This document shows positions 54,300-64,000 of a DNA stretch of 64,000 nucleotides, in pieces; within the stretch, counting starts at the first letter, position 1; each line of letters starts with the position of its first letter. The translations under genes and the position numbers were made by a program. Below the pieces are notes generated by a model. The model ran no database searches and was not told the DNA's origin. It saw nothing but the letters and a program-made list of their open reading frames with translations. Where the stretch lies: contig JBAJFE010000048.1 in the NCBI GenBank assembly GCA_037903355.1, forward strand, positions 248,001-312,000. Direction: 5' to 3'. This DNA comes from Trichuris trichiura (taxonomy: Eukaryota; Nematoda; Enoplea; Trichinellida; Trichuridae).

Positions 54300-54922
54300 A
54301 GCGATGCCTTGACGGAAAATCAATATTTGATTATTTGCCTCAGGCTCAGCCTCTGGCAAACAGTTACTGAGCAGCACCACGACCAACGAAGCGACAGCAA
54401 CTAAGACGACAGCAGCATTTGCTAGCAGAACCTTACTGAATCAGGGACTACATATCAACAAAAGGTAAGCCGCGATCTAGCTCACCAAGATGATAGTGTT
54501 GCCTTGCAAGATGTCAGTGACGATATTCAGCAATAGCAGTTAAGAGTCGTTTTATTTGGTTTTATTTGCCTCCATTTATCCTCATTAGGCAGCAAAAGCA
54601 ATACATGAAGCTGCTGTTTGCAATATAGGGGGAGCATATATACTCATCCATTAAGTCACAAAAACGAAACGGTAGTTATAAGAAGATAACCGGTACAACC
54701 TGCTGAACTGTTACTTCACTTATCCTTGTGCAATAAATACTGTTTTAACAAACTCATGGGAGGCAACTAGTGAACTATCAGTAAGATACCGTGGTGTTGG
54801 GACTTGCGGAAAGCAGGTATACAAAATGAAGAAGGAAGTTATGCATGCTGATTTTTCTCTTAATGGTAACTCGCGCATTATGGATCGTTTAGTACGAGCA
54901 AACGTAAACTGTTCTGTTTCAG
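54300..54922. other. stretch without a recognised gene
   Basis: No recognisable coding segment; it may contain an intron of the gene whose candidate exon begins at 54923. Confidence 0.3.
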
Positions 54923-55172
54923 TCGTACAAAGTGGGCTACGATGCTCCGAAAGAGAGCTGACTGCTGCAAGAGCGAGGAACAGCTCTCTACGATAGTGTC
55001 AACGAAAGATACTATGGTGGCCAGAAGGATCCTTTCCATGAAGTCTAAGCTGAAGAAGTGTCCAAGAATTGGAAAACGTGTATCTAATAGCAATGAGACA
55101 ACCGACCTTCAGCCTAATGGCAATGCTGTAATGAATGGAATCAGTGCCTTGCAACCTAAGATAATTAGATAA
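54923..55172 (+). CDS. candidate last coding exon, basic cytoplasmic-type tail
   Basis: A good acceptor (gttctgtttcag, ending 54922) is followed by an open frame to TAG at 55170-55172: RTKWATMLRKRADCCKSEEQ, VARRILSMKSKLKKCPRIGK, then a polar SNSNETTDLQPNGNA end. Basic, Lys/Arg-rich with Cys pairs, like the cytoplasmic C terminus of a membrane protein. Family not recognised; upstream exons not found. Confidence 0.4.
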
Positions 55173-57070
55173 TCACCTATACGGATAGGAAAAGTATGGC
55201 CGGTAAAATCTTTTACTCCTATGTTAAGCCTGCTTTTGTTAAACCCTGTTTCGCCGACTGGGATCAACGTAGGTTCATTTTCCAAATGATCATTCAAAAT
55301 ATTTTTCTCAAAAACCAGTGATGAACAGATCAACACGGCCATCCGTCAGTTACATCAAATAGTCGCACTTTTCAAAAATAAACTGCAAATGGTAACGGTA
55401 GCGAGCTGGGAAAGAAAAACCACAACCCAGTGCGAATTCGTCGACTGGTCGTAAAGATCTTGAAATGCTCAGATCCAATATAATCGCTACACGAATGAAA
55501 GTCAATGCAGGAACATGTTTGCTCATTTCTTTTGCTTTGGTGGCGAAAGCTGTTTACCTGAAGAGGATGCAATTGAAAAAACTGCTTGCGCAGCACGTGC
55601 GATTACACCTCTGCGTTACACCGTAAGTATAGCACTGCTCAGTTCGGGCGAAATTAGTTCACGATACGAAATTTAAATCAGAGAGGATATAATTTCTTCG
55701 TATGTGAAAGAAACTATCAGACAAAGCTGGTATTTGAAAAAACCCTAATAGTAACAGTTACGCCTTTTTCACTTGCAGTGTCAGAATTTTATACCATGGG
55801 GAGACAATGAAATCGGACATCAAATGAATCTAAAAATAGGCAAAGCAAAGGTACACTGTATCGAGTCCATGTGGGAATTACTAAACGATTAGCGCGGGAA
55901 AAGCGCGCTGCCTTTATGAATGTTCTGAAATGTTTTCATCCTTTTGTTCCAGCCTTCCTTCTTAAATGGGATGCAACTCTCTTACACAATTCTTGTACAT
56001 TCCAGTTCAAATTACGATACAAATGATGCAACAAGAGTGGCACAGAATGAGCAGGTAAGTTTACCATAGCGTTTCAAATCTTCTTATACAACATACAGCA
56101 AAAACTCAAAAGATAAATTCGTTACAATTTAATTTACGAAACTTCATTCTACATTTGATGTAAAGCCTTTTACAAGTAACCACAATCGAAACCTAATATG
56201 AGAACTGCTTCGTTCTATTCTTTTAACAATCTTGCTGGCTGGTAGAAAATGAATTCTATAATTTAAGAACGAACTTTCTATCAATAGACGGATGAACAGT
56301 TGTCAGTAATAAACGAAGACACTGCTTGCAGGTTCCTTAGGCATCGTCTGAACTTTTGAAAGTAACAGATTATCACCAGTGTTTCGCAATGTTACTTCTA
56401 AATTCTGCCAATAGAATCATCCAATTAGGTAGGGATTGACGAATTAAACAAAACTAAGAACAAACAGAAACAATGCACAGTGAACGTCTGGTAATGGTCT
56501 TGTGCAACTTTCTGCCTTGCTTTGTAACTGGCAATCGCTGATAAAAAAACTACTTAATATCCGTTGTTTTCACTTCTGGTCGAGTCCAGCTGCGAAGCTG
56601 GTTAGTTACTTGAAGATGGGCTGTACAAACGTCTAAGCGCTACATAAATAACATATCTTATTTCATCAACGGACATCAGTCATCAAGAAAGGCAGAATCA
56701 AACAGTCAAGCAATTTTATCCGCGCAGTGAACAGTAGAACACCTAATCGCTTTTACTGCACGCTTCTTCTCTCTTTCGAAAATAAAACACAAGCTCTCAA
56801 GCATGGATACTGTTCAGACAGGTGTAAATTCACAAGTGATTTCAACATATGAACCAAATCCTAACAGAAAATAAAGCAGACTTTAAGAGAACTAGGAACT
56901 ATATTTTGCAAACGATAACAAAGCAGCAAAGTCTCAAAGGTACAGAAAAACCGTTATACTTTATTTACTAATTTGAGAGGTGCAGCAATTGAACTGCGCT
57001 TTCTTTCGTACAATAGTGCTTTCTTCCGGATATGAGAGTAGCAACATGGCCAAAATAGTAACTTATATAT
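55173..57070. other. AT-rich stretch, one candidate small exon
   Basis: Apart from the possible exon at 56006-56054 I see only short frames. A further acceptor-like ctttttcacttgcag near 55780 precedes an open segment (CQNFIPWGDNEIGHQ) with a possible donor aag|gtacac, unconfirmed. Confidence 0.35.
56006..56054 (+). CDS. candidate 49-bp internal exon with consensus splice sites
   Basis: Acceptor cttgtacattccag ends at 56005; donor GTAAGTTT begins at 56055. Two of three frames are open (for example SNYDTNDATRVAQNEQ). Both sites are strong, but the exon is too short to identify and its neighbours are unknown. Confidence 0.3.
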
Positions 57071-57079
57071 AAATCACTG

Positions 57080-57302
57080 CCCTTAGAACACAGGCTGTCT
57101 TTTAACAGGCTTTGGTTGTTTCACAGTTGATCTTCGGTTCACGGCTTTAACCTGTTTCGTGTATCTGGAAGTAAACTTCAAAATGTCCGCTGTTCTGTAC
57201 TGTTCTCTAACAGTTTGCCCACCTGTTCGCTGGTAGGGCACTTCGAAGTTTACTTACAGATACACCAAACAGACCAAAGCCATGAACTAAAGATCAACTA
57301 TG
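57080..57302. mobile_element. palindromic element, foldback family 2, 9-bp duplication
   Basis: aaatcactg at 57071-57079 and 57303-57311. The arms are inverted: ggttgtttcacagttgatct...gtaaacttcaaa against ttcgaagtttacttacagat...gatcaactatgaa. No hammerhead remains at the centre. Same arms as 2573, 58093 and 63358. Confidence 0.7.
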
Positions 57303-57497
57303 AAATCACTGTCTTCACAAAATAACTGAATCGAATTTATTAATTGTGGGAGACTGCGGATAATTAACTGCAAGCCCATCTTATGTTAAAGTAACAACTT
57401 CACTGAAACCAATTCTAAGATGCTGTTGTTCTGACTAAAAGAATGCCGCTTAGCTTTCATTTCATCCATAATTTCTTTCCGTTCTTTGTAATTGTAT

Positions 57498-57686
57498 CTG
57501 TAAAAAAGCAGGACAAACGCCTACCGACAAAAGGATGAGCAAGTTGCTAGGAAATCCACAGAAAAATAATCTGACGGCGAGACAAGAGCGTCCCAAAAAG
57601 CTACATTCGGTTATTTTTTGTGAATTTCCTGACAACTTGCTCATCTGTCGTTGGTAGAGCATTTCTTCTGGTTTTTTACGGACACA
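57498..57686. repeat. palindrome with central degenerate hammerhead
   Basis: Left arm 57498-57570 (ctgtaaaaaagcagg, gcctaccgacaaaaggatgagcaag without the middle bases) and right arm 57611-57686 (cttgctcatctgtcgttggt, ttttttacgg) are inverted. The centre at 57568-57606 (+) reads CTGACGG, stem II GAGAC/GTCCC, CAAA, AAGCTA, an eroded hammerhead. No clear target duplication. Confidence 0.6.
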
Positions 57687-58092
57687 CAAAGAGCAGGAGG
57701 AAGCTGCAGAAAGATCAAATGCACATTTGTCATTCCGTTACTAGACAGCCAGCGTTTAAGAATGCAGCTTGGTACCCTATCAGGAACCCCAACATGGCTG
57801 TACGGTTTGTTAAATGCATTTCAAGGTCAGGCGTAACAGCAGCAAACTTCGTACATCATAAGTGCCTTTCATTTTCGTGTCCTAAAATGGTGTCATTCCT
57901 AGTCATGCTATGTCAGTTAGAGTATGAAATCCAAAACGGTTCATCGAAAATAGCTGCCATTACAAGTTACGACACTTCATTTTTAAGACGCCCTAAAATG
58001 TCACTAATTTCCTCATGTACTCCTGAAAGAATATTGTGAACGAAGTTAAGCGAATCCCAGATAAGCTAGACAAAAGGAATGAAAAGCAATTA

Positions 58093-58299
58093 CGAAAGAC
58101 TGGGTGTCTTTTAACAGGCTCTGGTTGTTTCATAGTTGATCTTCTGGTTCACGGGTTTGGCCAGTTGGATGTATCTGTAAGTAAACTTCAAAGTGCCCTA
58201 CCAACGACTTTGCTCATCCATTCGTTGGTAGGGCACTTCGAAGTTTATTTACAGATATATCCAACAGGCCAAACCCGTGAACCAGAAGATCAACTATGA
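58093..58299. mobile_element. palindromic element, foldback family 2, 207 bp, 12-bp duplication
   Basis: Perfect direct repeats gaaaagcaatta at 58081-58092 and 58300-58311. Arms from about 58118 and to 58299 are inverted with few mismatches (catagttgatcttctggttc against its inverse), meeting near ccaacgac. No hammerhead core. Together with the 2770 copy this shows foldback family 2 with and without the ribozyme. Confidence 0.8.
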
Positions 58300-58311
58300 G
58301 AAAAGCAATTA

Positions 58312-61300
58312 GAACTAATTATTTTAGTTTTCATCGTTGAAAAATTTGTCTATTCGACATCTGAAACTGCCTTAACACATCATGGTGTCTAAATTACAAT
58401 GAACAGACTTTCCAGGTCTACACAAGGAATATGGCAATAACGTGCGAAGAGTAGATGTACTAAGAGTCAACGGAGGCACATTTAATTGATTAAAGCTACA
58501 ATGTAGTAGCCTGTGAAAACAAGACAGTGTCGAACGAGGCTCATACTAAAGAACGCTTTTTTGGCTATCCATCAGCTCTTTCCGCAGCGCGATGAAGTTG
58601 CGACGCTGACTACAAGGAAAACTGACAATGGACTACATGGTTAAATAAACGAACAATCAACGACCATTTATTGATATACTGGTCACCGGGTGTGCAAACA
58701 TGCTATGGTTTACTAGCAATACGGTTCAAAGAAAGCTGACACGCTTAGATCGATACTTCCACTTCTTCTTTAAATAAAGTTTTATGTTGCAATTATCATC
58801 AACACATGGTAAGTAAAACGATGGCGATCTACGACGGACAGTTTCTTGAATGAGGGATAGGGCTTACGAACAACACTTTACAGATGTAAGAAAGATACTC
58901 TACAAGAGTTGTCTCCTCAATCACACAACAGAGTAAACATTGAAGCATCAACACGTATAATAGAATAATTACCATCAGTAGTTCAGCCTTACGAAAAAGG
59001 AATAGGTAAGAAGAACAAACAGGTAGATAAAACAGTACACTTCGCGGTTTACTACAAGAATCAGCATCCCCAAGATCGTTGCTTAGAAATGGTATGACCA
59101 AGGTTCTACTTCACGGGTTTCAAGGTGTGTAACAAAACAAATGAAATTTCAAAGCAGCTACATTTTAGAAACGAGCGGCGTTTAGATGCTACAGGAACAT
59201 GGAGCTTGCATCTTGCGTTACAAAAAAGTTAATCGCAGATGTGAAGGAAAGCTAACCAGAAGTTATAGAGGACCACAAAAACCAGATTTCAAGAAAATCA
59301 TGGAAGATCATTAAAGCTTTTGCAGTCATTGAACATTCTTTTCGATGTTCATTCGACCTAGAATCAAGAATTTTGGACCGCGAGATTATTTGCACCATCG
59401 CATGATTAAACAGTCCTTTCACTCACCATAATCCACCGATGGACAGAGGAGAGGGTTGGCTAAGTGTTGACCAACTGGGTAAACTCAGCTGGGTGTTGCA
59501 CTACTGATACACTCCTGCTTCGATACTGATGATCCATAGAAATTTAAGCGCTAATTAATTATTTAATGGTCTTATTACTTAATACTGTTGGATTAGAAGC
59601 CACTGTTGGTAAGAAACCCAAATTAGAACAGGCGGATGAACACTTACTGGGTGCCGCCGACTGCTGGCACAGCCTTTGTGTGCTAAATGTTTACTTTTAC
59701 ATATATCTCAACACAGGCAATTTAAGGGAACTATTTGATGAGAAGGCATTAGATAATTCAAAAGTCAACATACTCCAAAAAGGCGGCAGTGACATTGAAC
59801 GGAGTGCTGAAGTCCAGTGAACATCATTGCGTCCTGTAATGTTTTTGCCCTGAATGTGAACAAACGCGAAAGGATTGGGTAATACGTTACCTAATAGGTC
59901 ATGTCACCTAACAAGATAAGCGTAATAACCCAATTTGCATTGGCATGCGATTTAGCAGCCCAGAAAAGGTTTAGTATAAGGTTTGGTGAGACAGCTGCCA
60001 CTTTCTGCGGACGCTTTCTTTTCAAAGGGGTAGTGGAATAAAACGAGGAACTACGAAGAGCGCCGGCACCGTTCTACCTAACCAGCTTGATAAGATCATT
60101 TCTCAACAATGACGCTCTTTGCAGAATTCACAGAAGCATGCGCGAGTCATGCTTCTATGATAACATTTTCTGTCGAGTGCTGCAACATGGTGAAGGAACA
60201 TTAGAAAAGATGCTGCACGAGATTGCAGTGCACTGGCCACCTGAGTGAGCATCGTATTTGTAATACATAATGCACGTTTCTGTTTGTTTCCCTAATGAAT
60301 TGCTTTTCGCTCTGTATGCCTGTACATTAAAGTGCTTTTTATTGCTGCTTCTTGTTAGGCGTATGTTCCCCGCAGTTTAAGTAGCTCACCTAATCCTAAA
60401 CCGAAGCTTAAGTCAACCGAAACATTGGTCGCAGTTTTTCTACGTAAACTGAAAATAAGAAAAGCTGGACTGCGTGCAGTCGACATGTAGTCGCTCAGTC
60501 CAGAGGCTACAAAAAAGTCACTACAGTTCAGGAGCCATCAGTAACCTGACCATCGATGATCACAATGCTGTGACATAACAGGGTGAACACTGCCCAGCAT
60601 GGTCACTTTTCCACCATAAACGTTAGAAAATCTACATCACTTACTCGCTATTGTTCGCTGACGTCGGTTAGTTCTGAAGGCTCCGTTTTCGTCATTTGCG
60701 ACCATTTCAGTATTGCCTGTTTCCCGCTAATGAAACTATCCAACCCCAACTGTCCAGGGAACTGTTGTTCATTGATTACAGGCTTACTGGGCAACACCAT
60801 CGGTAAGACTGTTTAAAATAAGAAACAAAATTATACTGGTCCGCTGCATAAAGCCTACATTCAACGCTGAAAAATATCGTAGCTTTTTTTCATTTATACG
60901 GTGGGGATATTACTTTCCCTTCGTACTAGAATTTTATGGAAAGCTTTGAAAGAGAACCATGCAGGAAGTAAACATCTCACACCTTCAAAATATGCCTACA
61001 TGATATACTTGTGAAAATCAAAATCTGTAAGGACATTTCTTTCCAAAAGTATATTCTCTTCAAAAAAGTATATTTCTGCCACAATATTCAGGCACTAGCA
61101 GTATCTCTCCCACGCTGTAATAGCTGCTGCTGTGACTGAAAGCTGCCACAATATTCAGGCATAAAATATATTTCCTCACTGGCAGTATCTCTGCCATGCT
61201 GTAATAACAAGTACATGCCATGTTTCTCCTTAGTCCAGCAGAAAAATTCAACGTAAGAACGAAAGAATGCAATGCGAATTTTTACATCGCACACAGTAAC

Positions 61301-63357
61301 AGCTGTGTGGGCGTTAAGGATGCAGTGAATGGGTTTCATCTTTTCATACTATTAGAGCGTTAGTTCAGTACAAAGTAATCTAAGTCTTTGCATCTTATCT
61401 TAATATTGTTAGATTTATGAAAAACATACCAATCCTATCAGAATTTCCATACGAAGAAAGATGGTAGTTTTAAGAATATACGTCAAATTTCTTTCTAAAT
61501 ACTGCTAGTCAGTTGTGATTATGGCTTCTTCCCGCATGAAAGGAAAATCATTTTCTTCTCAGCTGAATCGCTAGGAACAGCTTGTTGTGGAAAGCTAGTT
61601 CACAACAAACGAAGCCAAAGTGTGCACGATCTGGTCATCCCGGGAATTTGCGATTTGACTCTGACGCTAGTTGGAACGTACGTTTCGAGAACAATTACGG
61701 TCCAGAAAGCAGCAAAAAGGGGATTAGTTTGACCGATCCCGTATTGACTGCAAGACAGTTACTTTCTGATGGTACTGCCACTTACATTTGACACGTGCAG
61801 TTGCTCACTGAATGTGTAGCAGCTGCACGCATGCTGTAGTGATCGTCATTCCCTCTCAGTCTTTTACATCCACGCTAACCCAGGAACAGAACTAGTAAGC
61901 AGCGAAAGCTCCTTACATTCTTCGTTATGCACCTCAGGTTTGCCTCTTTATCTCACAACTGGACCATAAATCAGAGCACAAGGTTGACGGTAATGAGGAC
62001 ATAAATTTGGGTTTTGTTACCACCAAGGCACATAACAAAGGCTTTGCGGAGTGAAGCAAAGCTTTTGTTGTAATTGGAAAAACATTCAATGACTAGCCAA
62101 GGTCCAAATGCAAAAAATTGCTTCTCATCATGCAAAGGCCAAACACTGCACAACTTCTATTACAGCAAAGGTAAAACAATAATTTTCAGAGGCTCATTGT
62201 GAGATTTTTGGGGAGAGGTGCTGAAAGCTAGGAGGGCAGGATAAGGAAGGCGCTAGAAGGCGCAAGGAAAAGCAGAACTGCAGATGTTCGAACTTTGTCA
62301 TTTCAGCGTCCGTTGCCACAAAAAAGCAAATGTACCCTAAAACGGAAGGTAATCGTAATCGAATCAGCGCCTCCGTCTCCAACCGAACCTACGAACCAAC
62401 ACTGGAACGCCCGCGACCAAACGATGGCGGTCAAACAGAGCTTGCCGCATCTTAGGGGCGTTAGCTAAGTCCACGAGGACACGGAAAATGTTCAGCGGGG
62501 AGGTAGCACAAGAAGGTTAAGAAACTGTGAGGTAATACTTCTGAGCAGTGCGACAGCACTATGTAAGTAAGGCTCCGCGCTAATTATACAAGCTTGGATT
62601 TTCGCGACGATCACGAACAGAAATCAAAATTTCCGGTTATTTGTTAACAGAGGATCAAAGAAACAGGCGTGAATAAGAAATGAAAAAATTTTAAAAATTT
62701 TGAAACAGACGAATTTACGGACAACGTGCCTTCAACTAGTCTACGCGAAAGTGAGAAACTGCCTGAGGATCTGATCGTGGAACATCCTAAAATCTTAAAT
62801 AAGAACTAGGACTAGTTTATCACAGCGAGTGCAGTGGAGATCGCACTATAGCGCCTAAGGCGTAAGTCATTTTTCTACGTGGGAAAACATGTTCCCGACA
62901 GCGTCCTACTTTTAGTGATGTACAGGATATTTCAATGGACGATGACGTCGTTAGCTGTTAGGAAAACTACGTCGCTGGTAATTAGGCATCCTGCTAGTCC
63001 TAACCATTCTGAACTGGTCAGAGATCATCTGCATAGTATTTCGCAGGTCCTTATGAATTAAATTCGTCAGCTCTTGTCTTTACTCAACTTTCTTTGTAAT
63101 CTAAACTCGGAACAAGAGTGTTGTGTAATAAAACATATTATCCTCGTTTCCCCTGTTTTCACCACTAGGTCGTAACTCGTTGACCCAAAACAATATTTGT
63201 CACATTCAAAGAGGTTAAGTAACAAGGTCCACCGAATCCTATAAAAGGACCACGCGTAGACAAGGCGGGGCCTTCTGGGATTTCGGTGTAAGCTAAGCCC
63301 TAGGACTGTGTGATTTTTGGCGAAATAAAGCTTACGCTCAGCGGACATAACAAAGAG
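58312..63357. other. 5-kb stretch without a supported gene
   Basis: AT-rich. Open frames at 59566-59820 (+, ends LFDEKALDNSKVNILQKGG then a polar tail; possible acceptor tctcaacacag before it), 60583-60816 (+) and 61582-61791 (+, polar, ends DPVLTARQLLSDGTATYI) have protein-like pieces but no recognisable domain. A short direct repeat (ccacaatattcaggca, with ctgccatgctgtaata) lies at 61077-61205. No transposon ends noticed. Confidence 0.3.
61077..61205. repeat. short direct repeat pair
   Basis: tgccacaatattcaggca and a cagtatctctcc/gcca-cgctgtaata block occur twice about 68 bp apart. A small local duplication of unknown origin. Confidence 0.6.
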
Positions 63358-63507
63358 CATTTCGGAAACGTACGGTATAGAATTTGTTCTGTATTTTCTC
63401 TAAGCATTTGCTCATCCATTCGTTGGCAGGGCACTTTGAAGTTTATTTACAGATACATCAAACAGGCCAAACCCATGAACCAGAAGACCAACTATGAAAC
63501 AACCTAA
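63358..63507. repeat. solo right arm of foldback family 2
   Basis: tttcggaaacgtacggtata, ctctaagcatttgctcatcc, gttggcagggcact, cagatacatcaaacaggcc and caactatgaaacaacc match the right arm of 2795-2892 and of 58210-58299. It begins at the 3' part of the hammerhead (GAAACGTACGG). The left half is missing. Confidence 0.65.
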
Positions 63508-64000
63508 GCATGTTAAAAGCTACTCTGTCTTTCGAAAAACTTCGATAGAGAAAATTTTGACAGATGAGCAAACGCTATCTGGCTGCCACCGTCTGCCTCC
63601 GCATTGCAGCCTTGCCTATCTATTGCTTAGACTAGGGGTACAAGATAACAGAAGTTAAGAATCCGTGCAGCTTTTAAACAAACTAACGTGACTCATTACG
63701 AAGTCTGAAGTTTTTAAAACAAAATATTCCATCTTCGCAAAAGCCTTTGAACTGGAGAGCTTTTCCTGGCCTGCGCAAGTATGGAAGTGTGGCAGAGATA
63801 GACGCACCGGCACCCCAGTGAGCGCGGGCAGAAATCCGTCCGTGGGAGCGCAGCCCAAAGAGCGACATGAGGGCACGATCTCTGCATTGGCGTGAGAACC
63901 TGACATCGACGGCCTAGCACAAAGGCAGCTAGGGTCAGGATTGGTGCCGATCTCGCCGCTTGCTCCTAGTAAGCGGATTAGGCGATGGCTGAAGAGCCTG
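63508..64000. other. stretch without a recognised gene
   Basis: Overlapping short minus-strand open frames (63655-63920) are shadows of one another without domain. The window ends here. Confidence 0.3.

Noticed and set aside
60655..60700. ctgacgtcgg...ttctgaaggctccg as a decayed hammerhead
   Set aside because: Both box and GAAA are altered and the tail is missing; too weak.

Overview
This is eukaryotic, gene-poor, repeat-dense DNA, most likely from a nematode. The reasons are the nematode telomeric hexamer TTAGGC in tandem inside repeats at 10.0, 21.1 and 33.0 kb, short AT-rich introns ending in TTTCAG-like acceptors, and a terminal exon resembling a TWK-type two-pore potassium channel. A Trichuris-like (clade I) nematode would fit the base composition and the hAT, Tigger and Penelope content, but that is inference only. 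I see no bacterial features, no CRISPR array, no rRNA and no tRNA I can support.

Host genes are few and mostly partial: a K2P-like last exon (6.2-6.6 kb), an apparently complete small type I membrane protein (31.4-31.85 kb, +), and weak candidate exons at 8.6, 19.3, 51.2, 53.6-54.0, 54.9-55.2 and 56.0 kb.

The rest is mostly mobile DNA, much of it nested. (1) Penelope-like elements (PLEs) lie at 25.5-29.0, 33.5-35.5, 37.6-40.5, 42.7-44.1 and 49.6-49.9 kb, with RT and GIY-YIG motifs and many breaks. Two pairs (33.6-35.5 and 42.7-44.1 kb) are truncated copies joined head to head. (2) hammerhead-ribozyme (HHR) elements: short, mostly palindromic insertions, often with an HHR near each end pointing outward. 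Eight have direct target duplications of 9-15 bp (476-1265, 24192-24397, 26888-27353, 42091-42432, 47013-47249, 49040-50004, 57080-57302, 58093-58299) and a ninth (51464-51820) has an imperfect one. One carries a PLE endonuclease tail, which ties the family to PLEs. (3) A pogo/Tigger element (12651-18935) is split by a ZBED-type hAT (14439-18393), which in turn holds a decayed HHR hairpin. (4) A second hAT (23.0-25.0 kb, -) is interrupted by a 206-bp palindrome, and a GTF2IRD2-like hAT remnant sits at 29.1-30.0 kb. (5) Another Tigger-like element (6861-8136) is interrupted by a hAT MITE; there are also mariner remnants, Tigger MITEs with TA duplications, and a 1.1-1.2 kb long-inverted-repeat family carrying TTAGGC repeats.

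The best candidate for an undescribed system is the set of palindromic elements with divergent, outward-facing hammerhead ribozymes. At least eight HHR copies keep the full conserved core; others have single core losses. Long stretches (3.2-6.2, 10.3-12.6, 40.5-41.8, 52-57 and 58.3-63.3 kb) hold nothing I can assign with confidence.
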